Counted from the first letter of the stretch, positions 8,194 through 19,986 are shown. The stretch: 64,000 nucleotides of DNA from Planomicrobium sp. CPCC 101110 (GCF_007859395.1 NZ_VOHD01000003.1:665028-729027), one strand, 5' to 3'. Notes: a model not told the origin generated them from the sequence alone. Made by a program: numbers and translations.

Positions 8194-8760
8194 ATGATGA
8201 AAATTTTGTTAGTGGATGGAACAATTATCGGCAGCAAAACCGGTGCCATTTTAGAGCAGGTCCAAACATATATCCAGGATTTCAATCCGGAAATGGAATT
8301 GAAGATGCTCCGCCTTGCTGATTTCGAGCATCAATTTGTCGATGGACGGCCGCTCGCCGAATACAACGACGATATGCGTGAAATCGTGCGCCGCTTTGAA
8401 GATGCGGATGGCTACATCATCGCATCGCCGATTTTCCAGGGCTCTATTCCAGGGGTCTTGAAAAACACATTCGATATGCTGCATCCGCATACAATGCGCT
8501 ATAAGCCGGTATCAATCGTCGCAAACGGAGGCACTTATCAGCATCATTTGGTCATTGAAAACCAATTGAAGCCGATACTCGACTATTTCCGCTGCCTAGT
8601 GACGCCAAATTATGTCTACACGCATTCCAGCCATTTCGATGCAGCCAATACAATCATCAATGATGATGTCCACAACCGCCTTCGCGAACTGGCTCGGGTT
8701 TTTGTGCAATACGCCGAAATGAGCCAGCATTTATCGAAAGTCACACTGGACAACCATTGA
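8194..8760 (+). CDS. NADPH-dependent FMN reductase family protein
   Basis: 188 residues, flavodoxin-like fold. The phosphate loop is LVDGTIIGSKTGAILEQ near the N-terminus, and the second flavin-contact segment is YIIASPIFQGSIPGVLKNTFDML around the middle, both typical of NADPH:FMN/azo/quinone reductases. Soluble, cytosolic. ATGs at 8194 and 8197 both fit the GGGAGG site (8183-8188); the first was taken. Closed by its own terminator, so a single-gene unit. The physiological acceptor is not evident. Confidence 0.8.
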   Translation: MMKILLVDGTIIGSKTGAILEQVQTYIQDFNPEMELKMLRLADFEHQFVDGRPLAEYNDDMREIVRRFEDADGYIIASPIFQGSIPGVLKNTFDMLHPHTMRYKPVSIVANGGTYQHHLVIENQLKPILDYFRCLVTPNYVYTHSSHFDAANTIINDDVHNRLRELARVFVQYAEMSQHLSKVTLDNH

Positions 8761-8762
8761 GA

Positions 8763-8801
8763 CAAAAAGAAAAAACCTCTTAGCGGAGGTTTTTTCTTTT
8801 T
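8763..8801 (+). terminator. Terminator of the flavin reductase gene
   Basis: AAAACCTC / GAGGTTTT stem with a 6-nt loop and T-rich tail. Confidence 0.85.
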
Positions 8802-8907
8802 GCTGGGAATAGGCTCCGTGGATTCTCAAATAGGATTCCGGCGCATCTTTTCCTCTGGAAAACAGAAGATGCTATAATAATTCCTGTAGAAATGAGGGTG
8901 AAACGAA

Positions 8908-11067
8908 ATGAAATCTTTAGTACTGGCAGAAAAACCATCTGTGGCACGCGATATTGCGCGCGTCTTGGGATGTTCACAAAAGGGAAACGGTTATCTGGAA
9001 GGAAAACAATATATTGTAACATGGGCGCTCGGCCATTTGGTGACACAAGCACAGCCGGAGCAATACGATGCTGAGTATAAAGAATGGAAAATGGAAAACT
9101 TGCCGATCATTCCGGATCCATTCAAGCTTGTGCCGATCAAGCAATCAATGAAGCAATACAATGCGGTCAAATTTCAGTTAAGCCGCGGCGATGTCAATGA
9201 AGTGATCATCGCAACCGATGCTGGCCGAGAAGGCGAGCTTGTGGCGCGCTGGATCTTGGAGAAAACGAAAACGCGCAAACCGATCAAGCGTCTATGGATT
9301 TCGTCTGTTACCGATAAAGCGATCAAAGACGGTTTCAACAATTTGAAAGATGGAAAAGCCTATGACAACCTTTATGCTGCAGCAGTCGCGCGCTCTGAAG
9401 CGGATTGGGTCGTCGGCATCAATGCGACTCGCGCACTGACGGTGAAACATAACGCGCAGCTCTCCACAGGACGCGTGCAGACGCCGACTCTTGCGATGAT
9501 AGCTGAACGCGAAAAGCAGATCCGCAACTTCCAGCCAAAGCCGTATTACGGTTTGCAGGCAGTTACGGAAAAAGCTGCATTCACTTGGACGGACGGCAAT
9601 TCGGCACAATCGTTCGACAAGGAAAAGGTCGACAAGCTTTTCAAACAATTGGACAGTGCGCATGAAGGTACGGTAACGGATATTAAAATCACGCCAAAAC
9701 GGCAGCCGGCACCGCCTTTGTTCGACTTGACGGAACTTCAGAAAGAAGCGTACAAGCGCTATGGCTGGTCTGCGAAAGAAACGCTCAATACGCTGCAGGG
9801 TTTGTATGAGCGCTATAAAATCGTCACATATCCGCGGACAGATTCGAAGCATTTGACGTCCGATATGAAGGATACATTGAAAGACCGCATCAAAGCAGTG
9901 GAAATGGGACCTTACCGCGCGCTGGCGAACACCATTCTGAAAGGGACGGTAGCTGCTCAAAAAGGCGTTATCGACGATGCGAAAGTATCCGACCACCATG
10001 CCATCATCCCGACTGAGGAAACACCGCCGCTCCACGACTTGGGCGACAAAGAACGTAAACTTTACGATATGATCGTCAAACGGTTCCTGGCGGTGTTCTA
10101 TCCGGTTCATGAATATGACCAGACAACAGTGAAGCTGACTGTCGGCGGTGAAACGTTCCAGACAAAAGGCAATACCATCCGCAATGAAGGCTGGAAACGA
10201 ATCTACAATGATGAAGACGACGACAACGAAACGTTGCTGCCGGCATTTGAAAAAGGGCAGAAGCTCAACATCAAAGCAGTCGTTTTGACAGACGGCAAAA
10301 CAAAGCCGCCGGCATTCTTCAATGAAGGAACACTTCTTGGTGCAATGGAAAACCCGGCGCAGTTCATGGCTGGCGAATCAAAGGAATTGATCCAGACATT
10401 GGGCGAAACTGGCGGACTCGGCACTGTTGCTACTCGCGCTGATATCATCGACAAACTATTCAACACATTCCTGATCGAGAAAAAAGGCAATGACGTCATG
10501 ACAACTTCAAAAGGGCGGCAGCTGCTGGACCTTGTCCCGGAAGACTTGAAATCACCGAAGCTGACTGCGAATTGGGAGCAGCAATTGACGAAGATCGCCA
10601 AAGGCCAGCTGAAAAAAGAGCAGTTTATGAAAGAGATGATCCTGTTCGCCCAAAAATCGGTGTCGGACATCAAGAAAAGCGACCAGAAATTCAAGCATGA
10701 TAATGTCACCGGCAAAATGTGCCCGGACTGCGGCAAGCCGCTGCTTGAAGTGAACGGCAAGCGCGGCAAAATGAATGTTTGCCAAGACCGCGAATGCGGC
10801 TATAAAAAACAAGTGGCTATGCAGACAAATGCCCGCTGCCCGAATTGCCATAAAAAATTGGAGATGCAGGGGGAAGGCGAGGGCAAGATATTTGTCTGCA
10901 AATGCGGATACCGTGAAAAACTATCGGCTTTTGAAAAGCGGAAAAAATCCTCACAGTCGAAAGCGACAAAGAAAGACGTCAACAAATTCCTGAAGCAGCA
11001 AGACGAGCCGCCGGTAAATACGGCAATGGCAGACGCACTGAAAAAATTGCTTGGACAAAACGATTGA
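8908..11067 (+). CDS. topB: DNA topoisomerase III
   Basis: 719 residues, the normal length for Firmicute TopB. A type IA enzyme that passes single strands and resolves recombination or replication intermediates. The Toprim domain starts at AEKPSVARDIARVLG, with the acidic ATDAGREGELVARWIL motif near residue 105. The active-site tyrosine is in TYPRTDSKH (about residue 310). The C-terminus carries two four-cysteine zinc ribbons (CPDCGKP...CQDRECGY and CPNCHKK...CKCGY) and a Lys-rich tail. Start ATG follows AGGGTGAAACGAA. Followed at about 57 bp by ybaK, perhaps co-transcribed. Confidence 0.97.
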   Translation: MKSLVLAEKPSVARDIARVLGCSQKGNGYLEGKQYIVTWALGHLVTQAQPEQYDAEYKEWKMENLPIIPDPFKLVPIKQSMKQYNAVKFQLSRGDVNEVIIATDAGREGELVARWILEKTKTRKPIKRLWISSVTDKAIKDGFNNLKDGKAYDNLYAAAVARSEADWVVGINATRALTVKHNAQLSTGRVQTPTLAMIAEREKQIRNFQPKPYYGLQAVTEKAAFTWTDGNSAQSFDKEKVDKLFKQLDSAHEGTVTDIKITPKRQPAPPLFDLTELQKEAYKRYGWSAKETLNTLQGLYERYKIVTYPRTDSKHLTSDMKDTLKDRIKAVEMGPYRALANTILKGTVAAQKGVIDDAKVSDHHAIIPTEETPPLHDLGDKERKLYDMIVKRFLAVFYPVHEYDQTTVKLTVGGETFQTKGNTIRNEGWKRIYNDEDDDNETLLPAFEKGQKLNIKAVVLTDGKTKPPAFFNEGTLLGAMENPAQFMAGESKELIQTLGETGGLGTVATRADIIDKLFNTFLIEKKGNDVMTTSKGRQLLDLVPEDLKSPKLTANWEQQLTKIAKGQLKKEQFMKEMILFAQKSVSDIKKSDQKFKHDNVTGKMCPDCGKPLLEVNGKRGKMNVCQDRECGYKKQVAMQTNARCPNCHKKLEMQGEGEGKIFVCKCGYREKLSAFEKRKKSSQSKATKKDVNKFLKQQDEPPVNTAMADALKKLLGQND

Positions 11068-11124
11068 GGGCTGCCGCCAATGGCAGTATGCTGATAAAAG
11101 AACGCTGAAAGGTCTGGTGGCGCC

Positions 11125-11616
11125 ATGGCAAAGAAAATTGCAAAGACCAATGCTGCACGGATTTTAGACAAAGAAAAAATCGCCTACGATATCCTGCAAT
11201 ATGAACCGGGAGACGGGCTCGTTGACGGGGTTTCTGTTGCAGCGAAAATCGGCTATTCGGATAAAACTGTCCATAAAACGCTGGTGGCGGCTGGCCATTC
11301 AAAACAGCATTATGTTTTTGTCATTCCGGTTTCAGCGGAACTGGATTTGAAAAAAGCGGCAAAAGCCGCTGGCGAAAAGAAAATTGACATGGTTCCGGTA
11401 AAAGATATTCTTGCGCTGACCGGTTATATCCGAGGAGGCTGTTCGCCGGTCGGAATGAAAAAACCATTTCCCACCTTTATATCCGATAAAGCCAAGGAAT
11501 TGGATGAAATCATTGTGTCAGCTGGGAAAATCGGTATGCAGATCAAACTCCTCCCAGAAGAATTGCTGAAAGTGACAAATGGACAATTGGCGGATTTAAC
11601 GGTGGGAGCCGAATAA
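11125..11616 (+). CDS. ybaK: Aminoacyl-tRNA deacylase, YbaK/EbsC family
   Basis: 163 residues. A free-standing editing domain that hydrolyses mischarged Cys-tRNA(Pro) in characterised members. Family signatures visible: HKTLVAAG, VIPVSAELDLKKAAKA, and the substrate-pocket segment GYIRGGCSPVGMKK with the conserved Lys. Start ATG at 11125 has a GGTGGC-type weak site. Lies just downstream of topB on the same strand and ends in a clear terminator. Confidence 0.9.
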   Translation: MAKKIAKTNAARILDKEKIAYDILQYEPGDGLVDGVSVAAKIGYSDKTVHKTLVAAGHSKQHYVFVIPVSAELDLKKAAKAAGEKKIDMVPVKDILALTGYIRGGCSPVGMKKPFPTFISDKAKELDEIIVSAGKIGMQIKLLPEELLKVTNGQLADLTVGAE

Positions 11617-11621
11617 CAATG

Positions 11622-11655
11622 CCACCCATTTATGATGAATGGGTGGTTTTTCTTA
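11622..11655 (+). terminator. Terminator after ybaK
   Basis: CCACCCATT / AATGGGTGG 9-bp stem followed by a T-rich tract. Confidence 0.85.
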
Positions 11656-11680
11656 TTACAAGACAGAAAGAAGTGATCGG

Positions 11681-12322
11681 ATGAAACGTTCGTTGTATTA
11701 TCGGTGGCTATTTTTCCTGTGTGGATTGATTGTTATGGCGCTCGGCTTTACGCTGACGATCAAAGGGAACAGGCTTGGGATCGGTCCCTGGGATGTCCTT
11801 CATGTCGGGCTCTTTATGAATTTCGGTTTGACGATCGGGACATGGGCAATTATCGCCGGGCTCGCCATTTTGGCGTTAACTGCCTTTTTATACCGCCGGA
11901 TGCCGCAAATCGGGACATTTTTAAATATGGTTTTGGTCGGGATTTTCATCGATATTTTCAACTTCGCCATTCCTGATGTTGAAACGATGTCAGGGCAGGT
12001 TTTTGTTTTGGTGCTTGGCATTTTATTGGCCGGTATTGGCATTGGCTGCTATGTAGCGCCGAAGATAGGTGCAGGCCCAAGGGACAGTTTAATGCTGTTT
12101 GTGGTTGAAAAAACCGGTCTAAGCATCAGTGTTGTCCGGGCGGGCATTGAGGTGGCCGTGGCGTTCGTGGGCTGGCTGCTCGGCGGACCGGTCGGCATCG
12201 GCACGATTGCTGTCGCGCTCATCACCGGCAGGATCGTCCAATTCACTTTGCCATGGTTTGAAAAGGTCTTGAAAAAAATCATTGAAAAAAAGAGCGACAT
12301 ACCGCCAGTGCTGAAAATCTGA
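11681..12322 (+). CDS. YczE/YyaS/YitT-type integral membrane protein
   Basis: 213 residues with five or more hydrophobic helices. The N-terminal pattern RWLFFLCGLIVMALGFTLTI followed by GIGPWDVLHVG is typical of the YczE/YyaS family. No transported substrate is known to me. The ATG at 11681 was chosen over the ATG 42 nt upstream because the preceding terminator overlaps that one. Monocistronic between the ybaK terminator and the sulfur operon. Confidence 0.75.
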   Translation: MKRSLYYRWLFFLCGLIVMALGFTLTIKGNRLGIGPWDVLHVGLFMNFGLTIGTWAIIAGLAILALTAFLYRRMPQIGTFLNMVLVGIFIDIFNFAIPDVETMSGQVFVLVLGILLAGIGIGCYVAPKIGAGPRDSLMLFVVEKTGLSISVVRAGIEVAVAFVGWLLGGPVGIGTIAVALITGRIVQFTLPWFEKVLKKIIEKKSDIPPVLKI

Positions 12323-12387
12323 ATGCCAAACTGGATAGTTGAAACCCCTTTCTACATATGATATAAATAAAACCGAGTAATGCTATT

Positions 12388-12406
12388 GGGTTTATTATAA
12401 TAACCC
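12388..12406 (+). promoter_or_regulatory. Inverted repeat over a possible -10 box, sulfur operon
   Basis: A perfect 12-bp palindrome TTATTATAATAA (12392-12403) flanked by GGG/CCC includes TATAAT (12396-12401), 23 bp upstream of the methyltransferase ATG. No good -35 was seen. It could be an operator, for example for the cysteine regulator CymR, which controls the homologous B. subtilis operon, but this is a guess. Confidence 0.3.
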
Positions 12407-12423
12407 GAAAAGGGGATATTTTC

Positions 12424-13074
12424 ATGGGATTGGAATTTGTAGAAATTTTTGATGACTGGGTTCATACGTATGACGATTCTGTCAGCGGAAAAGATAAAGA
12501 ATATAGAGATGTCTTCTTGAAATATGATGAAATTTTACAGGCGGTTGCAGATGCAGCGAGCGGTCCTGTTGTGGAATTTGGTGTCGGAACGGGCAATCTG
12601 ACAGAAAAATTGCGTGCTAGTGGGCTCGAAGTGATTGGCGTCGAGCCAAACAATGCAATGCGCACAGTCACGGCGGAAAAAATGCCGGATGTCGCTATTC
12701 TTGACGGCGACTTTTTAAACTTTACAATAGAGGTTGAACCCGAAACATTTGTCAGCACCTATGCGTTCCACCACTTGACGGATGAAGAGAAAGCGGAAGC
12801 ATTCAAGCTATATGCAGAAAAACTTCCGGCAGGCGGGAAAGTGGTCTTTGCTGATACGGTGTTCAAATCAGTTGAAGCACAGCAGGAAATAATCGAATTT
12901 GAAAAAACGCGTGGACATGTAAACCTGGTGGAAGACTTGAACCGCGAATACTATACTACTCTGCCGGTGATGAAAAGCCTGATCGAAGCAGCAGGCTTCA
13001 CAGTGGAATTCACGCAGCTTAACAAGTACGTTTGGCTGATCGACGCGACAAAGAAAAGCGGCAACGGCCGGTAA
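12424..13074 (+). CDS. yrrT: Class I SAM-dependent methyltransferase (YrrT-like)
   Basis: 216 residues. SAM-binding motif I reads VVEFGVGTGNLTEKL (about 44-58), followed by the acidic residue in VIGVEPN and a motif with LDGDFL. In B. subtilis the homologue yrrT heads the yrrT-mtnN-mccA-mccB operon for methionine-to-cysteine conversion; here it heads a similar set, with luxS in place of mtnN. It would consume SAM and yield S-adenosylhomocysteine; the methyl acceptor is unknown. First gene of the cluster, start ATG with an AAAGGGGAT site. Confidence 0.8.
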   Translation: MGLEFVEIFDDWVHTYDDSVSGKDKEYRDVFLKYDEILQAVADAASGPVVEFGVGTGNLTEKLRASGLEVIGVEPNNAMRTVTAEKMPDVAILDGDFLNFTIEVEPETFVSTYAFHHLTDEEKAEAFKLYAEKLPAGGKVVFADTVFKSVEAQQEIIEFEKTRGHVNLVEDLNREYYTTLPVMKSLIEAAGFTVEFTQLNKYVWLIDATKKSGNGR

Positions 13075-13084
13075 GCTCTGACAA

Positions 13085-13210
13085 AGAGAAAAGCGGAAGC
13101 GCCTGTTCAGCTCTGACTTATGTCCTGAAGAGCTAGGCACCGGAGACTGGACAAGCGCTTGAGAGCTTGAGGTTCATGGCGGTCTTGGCCATGGGCAGAA
13201 AGACCGAAGT
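13085..13210 (+). repeat. Dispersed hairpin repeat, family A, copy 3
   Basis: Contains CATGGC (13175-13180) / GCCATG (13188-13193) with a 7-nt loop, GACAAGCGCTTGAGAGCTTG upstream of it, and the entry text AAAAGCGGAAGCGCCTG. It sits inside the operon between yrrT and luxS. Confidence 0.65.
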
Positions 13211-13260
13211 GCCAACGGCCAACAAGGGCAGAACAACAAACCAAAAGGAGATGGGTACAA

Positions 13261-13734
13261 ATGAAAAAAATGAATGTTGAAAGCTTTAACTTGGACCATA
13301 CGAAAGTAGTGGCGCCATACGTGCGTTTGGCTGGAGAAAAAACAGGCGCAAACGGCGACACGATCCGCAAATATGACATTCGTTTCAAACAGCCGAACAA
13401 AGAGCATATGGATATGCCTGGCCTTCACTCGCTTGAACATATGATGGCTGAGCATAGCCGCAACCATTCGGACCAGATTATTGATATCGGGCCGATGGGC
13501 TGCCAGACCGGTTTTTATTTGTCGGTCATCAACCATGACGATTATGATGATATCTTAAGAATCTTGGAAAACACATTAAAAGATGTGATTGCGGCTGACG
13601 AAGTTCCAGCTTGCAACGAAGTGCAATGCGGCTGGGCGGCAAGCCATAGCCTGGAAGGTGCCAAGGAATTAGCGCGTGAAATGCTGGCGAAAAAAGATGA
13701 GTGGCGCCAAGTTTTTGCAGACGAAGCTGTTTAA
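13261..13734 (+). CDS. luxS: S-ribosylhomocysteine lyase LuxS
   Basis: 157 residues, normal length. Splits S-ribosylhomocysteine into homocysteine and 4,5-dihydroxy-2,3-pentanedione (the AI-2 precursor). The metal site HSLEH is at residues 56-60, and the third ligand Cys lies in [18 protein letters not shown]; family residues MGCQTGFYL are present. AAGGAGATGGG ribosome site. Placed between yrrT and mccA, so the homocysteine it makes feeds directly into MccA/MccB. The nucleosidase (MtnN/Pfs) that supplies its substrate is not in the window. Confidence 0.96.
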   Translation: MKKMNVESFNLDHTKVVAPYVRLAGEKTGANGDTIRKYDIRFKQPNKEHMDMPGLHSLEHMMAEHSRNHSDQIIDIGPMGCQTGFYLSVINHDDYDDILRILENTLKDVIAADEVPACNEVQCGWAASHSLEGAKELAREMLAKKDEWRQVFADEAV

Positions 13735-13745
13735 GGAGAAGAGAC

Positions 13746-15811
<2,066 letters not shown>

Positions 15812-15820
15812 TTGGGAGAG

Positions 15821-15852
15821 AAAGAGCTGCAGCGAGATGCAGCTCTTTTTTA
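15821..15852 (+). terminator. Terminator of the sulfur operon
   Basis: AAAGAGCTGC / GCAGCTCTTT stem with an 8-nt loop and T tract. Confidence 0.9.
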
Positions 15853-15880
15853 TATGGAAAGGAAATCATAAATTTATCAA

Positions 15881-15896
15881 AAAGATAATTATCTTT
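15881..15896. promoter_or_regulatory. Perfect 16-bp palindrome upstream of the metalloprotease gene
   Basis: AAAGATAATTATCTTT in an AT-rich stretch, about 45 bp upstream of the putative -35. Possible regulator site; no regulator can be named. Confidence 0.35.
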
Positions 15897-15939
15897 CTTT
15901 AATTTATTTTGATAGGCGAAATATTACATATGTCCTATT

Positions 15940-15969
15940 TTGAATAATATTATGAGTTGATAATATACT
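15940..15969 (+). promoter_or_regulatory. Putative sigma-A promoter of the metalloprotease gene
   Basis: TTGAAT (15940-15945), 18-bp spacer, TATACT (15964-15969), giving a leader of about 35 nt before the ATG at 16012. Confidence 0.5.
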
Positions 15970-16011
15970 TATAAGAAGGAAAATTCTGATAGCGATGAGA
16001 GGGGAAGGAAG

Positions 16012-18108
16012 ATGAAGAAAAGCAAATGGGTTTCAATTTTTTCTGCAAGCGTGCTGGCATTAAGCTTGTACTCTCCGGCAGCTGCTGCACCGACTGAATC
16101 CGTGCCTTCAGCTTCGTTGAAGGACTGGAACAGCGAGCGTTATGGGGAACGGGTGGATATTGACCAAAAATTAAACGAGCTTTCTCAAAATGCGGATTTC
16201 TTGAAAGAAGCGGAAAAGAAGATAAAAGCACAGGCGGATGAAGTGGCGGCTTCCGAAGAATCGGCAGATGCGAACTCATCATTTACATATGACGGCGGAA
16301 CTAAACTCTTTTTAAATCGAAACTTGAAATTCAAAGAGTTCACCCTCCGCAGCGTAGGCGACAATGTGGAAATTTGGGTAGCAAACGATTTGGCATATGG
16401 CCCGAACAATCCGAAACCGGCTGACGTCGTGACACAAGCGCAAGTCGACAAATTGCGCAACGAATTCGACAGCAATATCTACCCGAAAGCGACCGAATTC
16501 TTTGGGACGCCGGATCAGCTGGACGGCTCCAAATCCCCTCTTCCAGGAATGGTCGGGCTGCCTGAAGGTTATTATGAAGGCTCCGACAAAGTCATCATGC
16601 TTGTGGACAACGTCCAGGATGAAGGATGGAACAATCCGGCGTATCCATTTTTCGTAGCCGGATTCTTCTGGCAGACACTTGAAAACTACACGGACCGCAA
16701 TATCATCACAATTGATACGAATTCATGGGAAACTCGCCTTGAATCGACATTCTTCGGGACGACGATCCACGAATTGCAGCATTTGATCCATGCCGATAAT
16801 GACGGCGCGGAAGAAACATGGTTGAACGAAGGGATGTCAACATTCTCCGAATTCCTCGGCGGTTACGGCCACGGAGAAGGTTCAATCAATTTCTACCTGG
16901 ATCATCCGGAAAATTCGCTGGTCAACTGGGATGAGCATGGAACTGCCAAAACAGGACCGGAAACGATTGCAGATTACGGACAAGTTTACTTGTTCACGCT
17001 TTATATGTACGATAAATTCGGCCAAGAGTTTATTCGTGAGCTTGCGGTTGACGGCAATAGCCAAGGCATGGCAAGCGTAGATCAAGTTCTTAAGAAATAC
17101 GGCTCTGATAAAACGTTTACGGAAATTTACCAGGACTTTATGACAGCGCTGACTTTGGACAATTCAAATGTTGATAGCGACTATAACTTCGACAGCATCA
17201 ACCTCCGCGAATTGCCGGTTGGCACTGATGGAAGCGTCCGCGGAAAAACGATCGACTTTGAAAAAGCGAAAACATTTGAAAAAGAAGGCGTGCCTGCTTG
17301 GGGCGGCGATTTCAAAGAATTCAACTTTGGAAAAGACGTACGCGGCTTGAAGTTTGACGGCGCTGATTTCCTTCCATTGCAGTGGAAGACGGTTGCTAAC
17401 CCTTTGGATCTTGCCGAACAAGTGCTGCATGCCAACAACGGCGATGAAGCCGACCAAGCTTTGATCTTTGGTGCCACGGTTCCGGCTGGAAATGCAGTTT
17501 TGACATTTGACCATTACTACGATATTGAAAAGAATTGGGATTACGGTGTTGTTCAAGTATCCGCGGATAATGGGGAAACTTGGACTTCATTGGCAAACGG
17601 CAACACAAGTACTGAGGTCGTTGATGAAGGTCATCCGACAATCAAAGAAAATGTACCAGGCTTTACTGGCCATAAATTGGCTTGGTCTACAGAAACTTTC
17701 GATCTTTCGGCATACGCTGGCCAAGAGGTGCTGGTTTCATTCCGCAACTTGACGGACTGGGGCTATAACGACACAGGGTGGTTCATTAAGAATATTCAAC
17801 TGGGTGATTTTTCTGCTGATGGAACTTCCACTGAGCCGTTCCAATCACTTGGGCAGTTGAAAGGGGAATACGTGAATTTCACAACAACGTTCGTCCAAAC
17901 GAAGAAGAATGGCGAAGAGCGCGTCTTCCATGTAGATCCATTCAACGTGACAAACAAAGAAGCTCTTGATCTGCAGCAAGTGCTCCGTGAAGGCAATGTG
18001 AAGATGATCACTTCTTACGCAGCTGAGCCGGGACAAAAAGAAGCCCAGGAATTCACATACGAAGTGCTTTATAAAAAAGATAAGCCGAACAAAGGGAAAA
18101 AAGAATAA
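16012..18108 (+). CDS. Secreted immune-inhibitor-A-like (M6-type) metalloprotease
   Basis: 698 residues. A Sec signal peptide is clear (KKSK, then a hydrophobic core ending at SPAAAAP, cleavage near residue 26). The zinc site HELQHLIH lies near residue 255, followed by the downstream glutamate in [13 protein letters not shown], an arrangement seen in M6/InhA-related proteases. A beta-sandwich region follows ([15 protein letters not shown] ... [15 protein letters not shown] ... [10 protein letters not shown]), like the MAM-type domain of InhA. The C-terminus ends in a Lys-rich tail with no cell-wall anchor. Probably an extracellular scavenging or virulence-type protease; the substrate is unknown. 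Own promoter and terminator. Confidence 0.8.
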   Translation: MKKSKWVSIFSASVLALSLYSPAAAAPTESVPSASLKDWNSERYGERVDIDQKLNELSQNADFLKEAEKKIKAQADEVAASEESADANSSFTYDGGTKLFLNRNLKFKEFTLRSVGDNVEIWVANDLAYGPNNPKPADVVTQAQVDKLRNEFDSNIYPKATEFFGTPDQLDGSKSPLPGMVGLPEGYYEGSDKVIMLVDNVQDEGWNNPAYPFFVAGFFWQTLENYTDRNIITIDTNSWETRLESTFFGTTIHELQHLIHADNDGAEETWLNEGMSTFSEFLGGYGHGEGSINFYLDHPENSLVNWDEHGTAKTGPETIADYGQVYLFTLYMYDKFGQEFIRELAVDGNSQGMASVDQVLKKYGSDKTFTEIYQDFMTALTLDNSNVDSDYNFDSINLRELPVGTDGSVRGKTIDFEKAKTFEKEGVPAWGGDFKEFNFGKDVRGLKFDGADFLPLQWKTVANPLDLAEQVLHANNGDEADQALIFGATVPAGNAVLTFDHYYDIEKNWDYGVVQVSADNGETWTSLANGNTSTEVVDEGHPTIKENVPGFTGHKLAWSTETFDLSAYAGQEVLVSFRNLTDWGYNDTGWFIKNIQLGDFSADGTSTEPFQSLGQLKGEYVNFTTTFVQTKKNGEERVFHVDPFNVTNKEALDLQQVLREGNVKMITSYAAEPGQKEAQEFTYEVLYKKDKPNKGKKE

Positions 18109-18116
18109 CAAGCAAG

Positions 18117-18147
18117 GGAAAAGCGGACTGCAGTCCGCTTTTTCTTT
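18117..18147 (+). terminator. Terminator of the metalloprotease gene
   Basis: AAGCGGACT/AGTCCGCTT palindromic stem with a minimal 2-nt centre, then a T tract. Confidence 0.8.
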
Positions 18148-18208
18148 TGGCCGATTTTTGGGGTATGATAAGATAAGTACAGAATTTTGTTTTGAAAGGA
18201 AGAGAACA

Positions 18209-19399
18209 TTGTCGAAAAAACTAGATGCTTTTTTAGATGCTAATTTGAGCGAACTAAAAGAACAGGGATTATATAACGAAGTGGATCCGGTAGAAGGGCC
18301 GAATGGGCCGATCATCAAAGTGCGCGGCAAAGACTTGATCAATTTGTCTTCGAACAATTATTTGGGCCTTGCAACAAACGAAGATTTGAAAAAAGTGGCG
18401 AAAGAAGCCATTGATAAATACGGAGTCGGCGCTGGAGCAGTCCGTTCGATCAATGGAACATTGGATTTGCATGTGAAATTGGAAGAGAAATTAGCGGAAT
18501 TCAAAGGGACAGAAGCGGCAATTTCCTACCAGTCAGGTTTTAATTGCAACATGGCTGCGATTTCTGCTGTAATGGACAAAAACGATGCAATTCTTTCCGA
18601 TCAGCTGAATCATGCGTCAATCATTGATGGCTGCCGCTTGTCGAAAGCGAAAATCATTGCTTTCAAGCATTCCGATATGGAAGATCTGCGCGCGAAAGCG
18701 AAAGAAGCGACAGAATCCGGTTTGTACAGCAAAGTGATGGTCATTACAGATGGCGTCTTTTCAATGGACGGCGATATTGCGAAGCTTCCGGAAATCGTGG
18801 AAATCGCCAAAGAATTCGACTTGATCACATATGTGGATGACGCGCACGGTTCAGGTGTAACAGGCAAGGGGAAAGGCACTGTAAAGCATTTCGGCCTTGA
18901 AAAAGAGATTGATATGCAAATGGGCACATTGTCCAAAGCGGTCGGCGTTGTCGGCGGTTATGTTGCCGGGAAAAAGAACCTGATTGACTGGCTGCGCGTC
19001 CGCTCACGCCCGTTCCTGTTTTCGACAGCAGTGACGCCTGGTGATGTCGCGGCAATCATTTCTGCATTGCAGATGATCATTGATTCCACGGAACTCCACG
19101 ATAAACTATGGGACAACGGAGATTATTTGAAAAAAGGCCTGAAAGAGCTTGGCTTTAATATCGGTGATTCTGAAACGCCAATCACGCCATGCATCATCGG
19201 CGACGAAAAATTGACGCAAGAGTTTTCAAAGCGCTTGTTCGAAGAAGGCGTTTATGCAAAATCCATCGTCTTCCCGACAGTTGCCAAAGGCACGGGACGC
19301 GTCCGCAACATGCCGACAGCGGCGCATTCTAAAGAAATGCTCGACAAAGCGATCGAAGTTTACTCTCGAGTCGGGAAAGAACTTGGCGTTATCAACTAA
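18209..19399 (+). CDS. kbl: Glycine C-acetyltransferase (2-amino-3-ketobutyrate CoA ligase)
   Basis: 396 residues from the TTG at 18209, which follows GAAAGGAAGAG; the longer frame begins upstream without a site. Alpha-oxoamine synthase family, PLP dependent: the Lys is in [14 protein letters not shown] and the glycine-rich [11 protein letters not shown] precedes it. It cleaves 2-amino-3-ketobutyrate with CoA to glycine and acetyl-CoA, the second step of threonine breakdown. The probable first enzyme (SDR-type threonine dehydrogenase) lies at 24957-25901, separated by an IS and a convergent ABC operon. 8-amino-7-oxononanoate synthase is the near paralogue and harder to exclude, but no biotin genes are near. 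Confidence 0.85.
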   Translation: MSKKLDAFLDANLSELKEQGLYNEVDPVEGPNGPIIKVRGKDLINLSSNNYLGLATNEDLKKVAKEAIDKYGVGAGAVRSINGTLDLHVKLEEKLAEFKGTEAAISYQSGFNCNMAAISAVMDKNDAILSDQLNHASIIDGCRLSKAKIIAFKHSDMEDLRAKAKEATESGLYSKVMVITDGVFSMDGDIAKLPEIVEIAKEFDLITYVDDAHGSGVTGKGKGTVKHFGLEKEIDMQMGTLSKAVGVVGGYVAGKKNLIDWLRVRSRPFLFSTAVTPGDVAAIISALQMIIDSTELHDKLWDNGDYLKKGLKELGFNIGDSETPITPCIIGDEKLTQEFSKRLFEEGVYAKSIVFPTVAKGTGRVRNMPTAAHSKEMLDKAIEVYSRVGKELGVIN

Positions 19400-19402
19400 A
19401 TT

Positions 19403-19417
19403 AAAAAACCCGCCCGG
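19403..19417. terminator. Left half of a terminator split by the insertion sequence
   Basis: A tract followed by CCCGCCCGG (19409-19417). The matching arm CCGGGCGGG and T tract are at 20859-20873, beyond the IS. Removing the IS and one TTCC copy gives a perfect 9-bp stem with loop CTTC. Confidence 0.85.
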
Positions 19418-19422
19418 CTTCC

Positions 19423-19447
19423 TGAACTGCACCGAAATTGTTAGACA
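19423..19447 (+). repeat. Left terminal inverted repeat of the IS
   Basis: 25 bp beginning TGAACTGCACC and ending GTTAGACA; pairs with the right repeat at 20 of 25 positions. Confidence 0.9.
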
Positions 19448-19476
19448 CAACTAACAAGGGAGGTGCAGTTTTTTCT

Positions 19477-19986
19477 ATGGCGAAATTTACGGTTGAAGAC
19501 AAGATACGGGCTGCTCGCGCCTATTTAGCCGGCCAGGAGTCGAAAGAAGAACTTGCCAAACGGTATGGCGTCAACGCCAGAGGGCTCCAACAATGGGTGG
19601 AACTTTATCGGCATCATGGCGAAGACGGGTTGCGGAAACGGTATACAAACTACACAGCCGAGTTTAAACTGGACGTACTGAACTTTATGAAAGATACCGG
19701 GGCATCCTCGCTTGAAGCAGCCGCCGTTTTCAATATTCCAAGCCGGACCACGGTAGGGAAATGGAAGAAAGCGATGGATCAAAGCGGAACGGAAGCCCTC
19801 ATTCCAATGAAAAAGGGGCGTCCACCCATGAAAAACAAACCGAAAAAACCGACAAATCCCGTAATGCCGAAAGAATCCCTCCAAGAAGAAGTGGAACGGC
19901 TGCGCATGGAGAACGCATACTTAAAAAAGTTGAATGCCTTAGTGAAGGAAAAGGAACGCTCACAACGCAACTCAAAGCCCAAGTAA
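19477..19986 (+). CDS. IS3-family transposase OrfA
   Basis: 169 residues from the ATG at 19477, preceded by AAGGGAGGTG. Two helix-turn-helix segments are visible (EELAKRYGVNARGLQQWVE near residue 27 and AAAVFNIPSRTTVGKWKK near 82), followed by a leucine-zipper-like helix (EEVERLRMENAYLKKLNALV) that allows multimerisation. It binds the terminal repeats. Codons TTA AAA AAG at 19921-19929 place an A AAA AAG heptamer in the right phase for -1 frameshifting into OrfB; unshifted ribosomes stop at 19986. Confidence 0.92.
   Translation: MAKFTVEDKIRAARAYLAGQESKEELAKRYGVNARGLQQWVELYRHHGEDGLRKRYTNYTAEFKLDVLNFMKDTGASSLEAAAVFNIPSRTTVGKWKKAMDQSGTEALIPMKKGRPPMKNKPKKPTNPVMPKESLQEEVERLRMENAYLKKLNALVKEKERSQRNSKPK

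Noticed and set aside
9292..10110. Minus-strand open frame of 272 codons inside topB
   Set aside because: Antisense to the conserved topoisomerase coding frame; no start signal and low-complexity composition.
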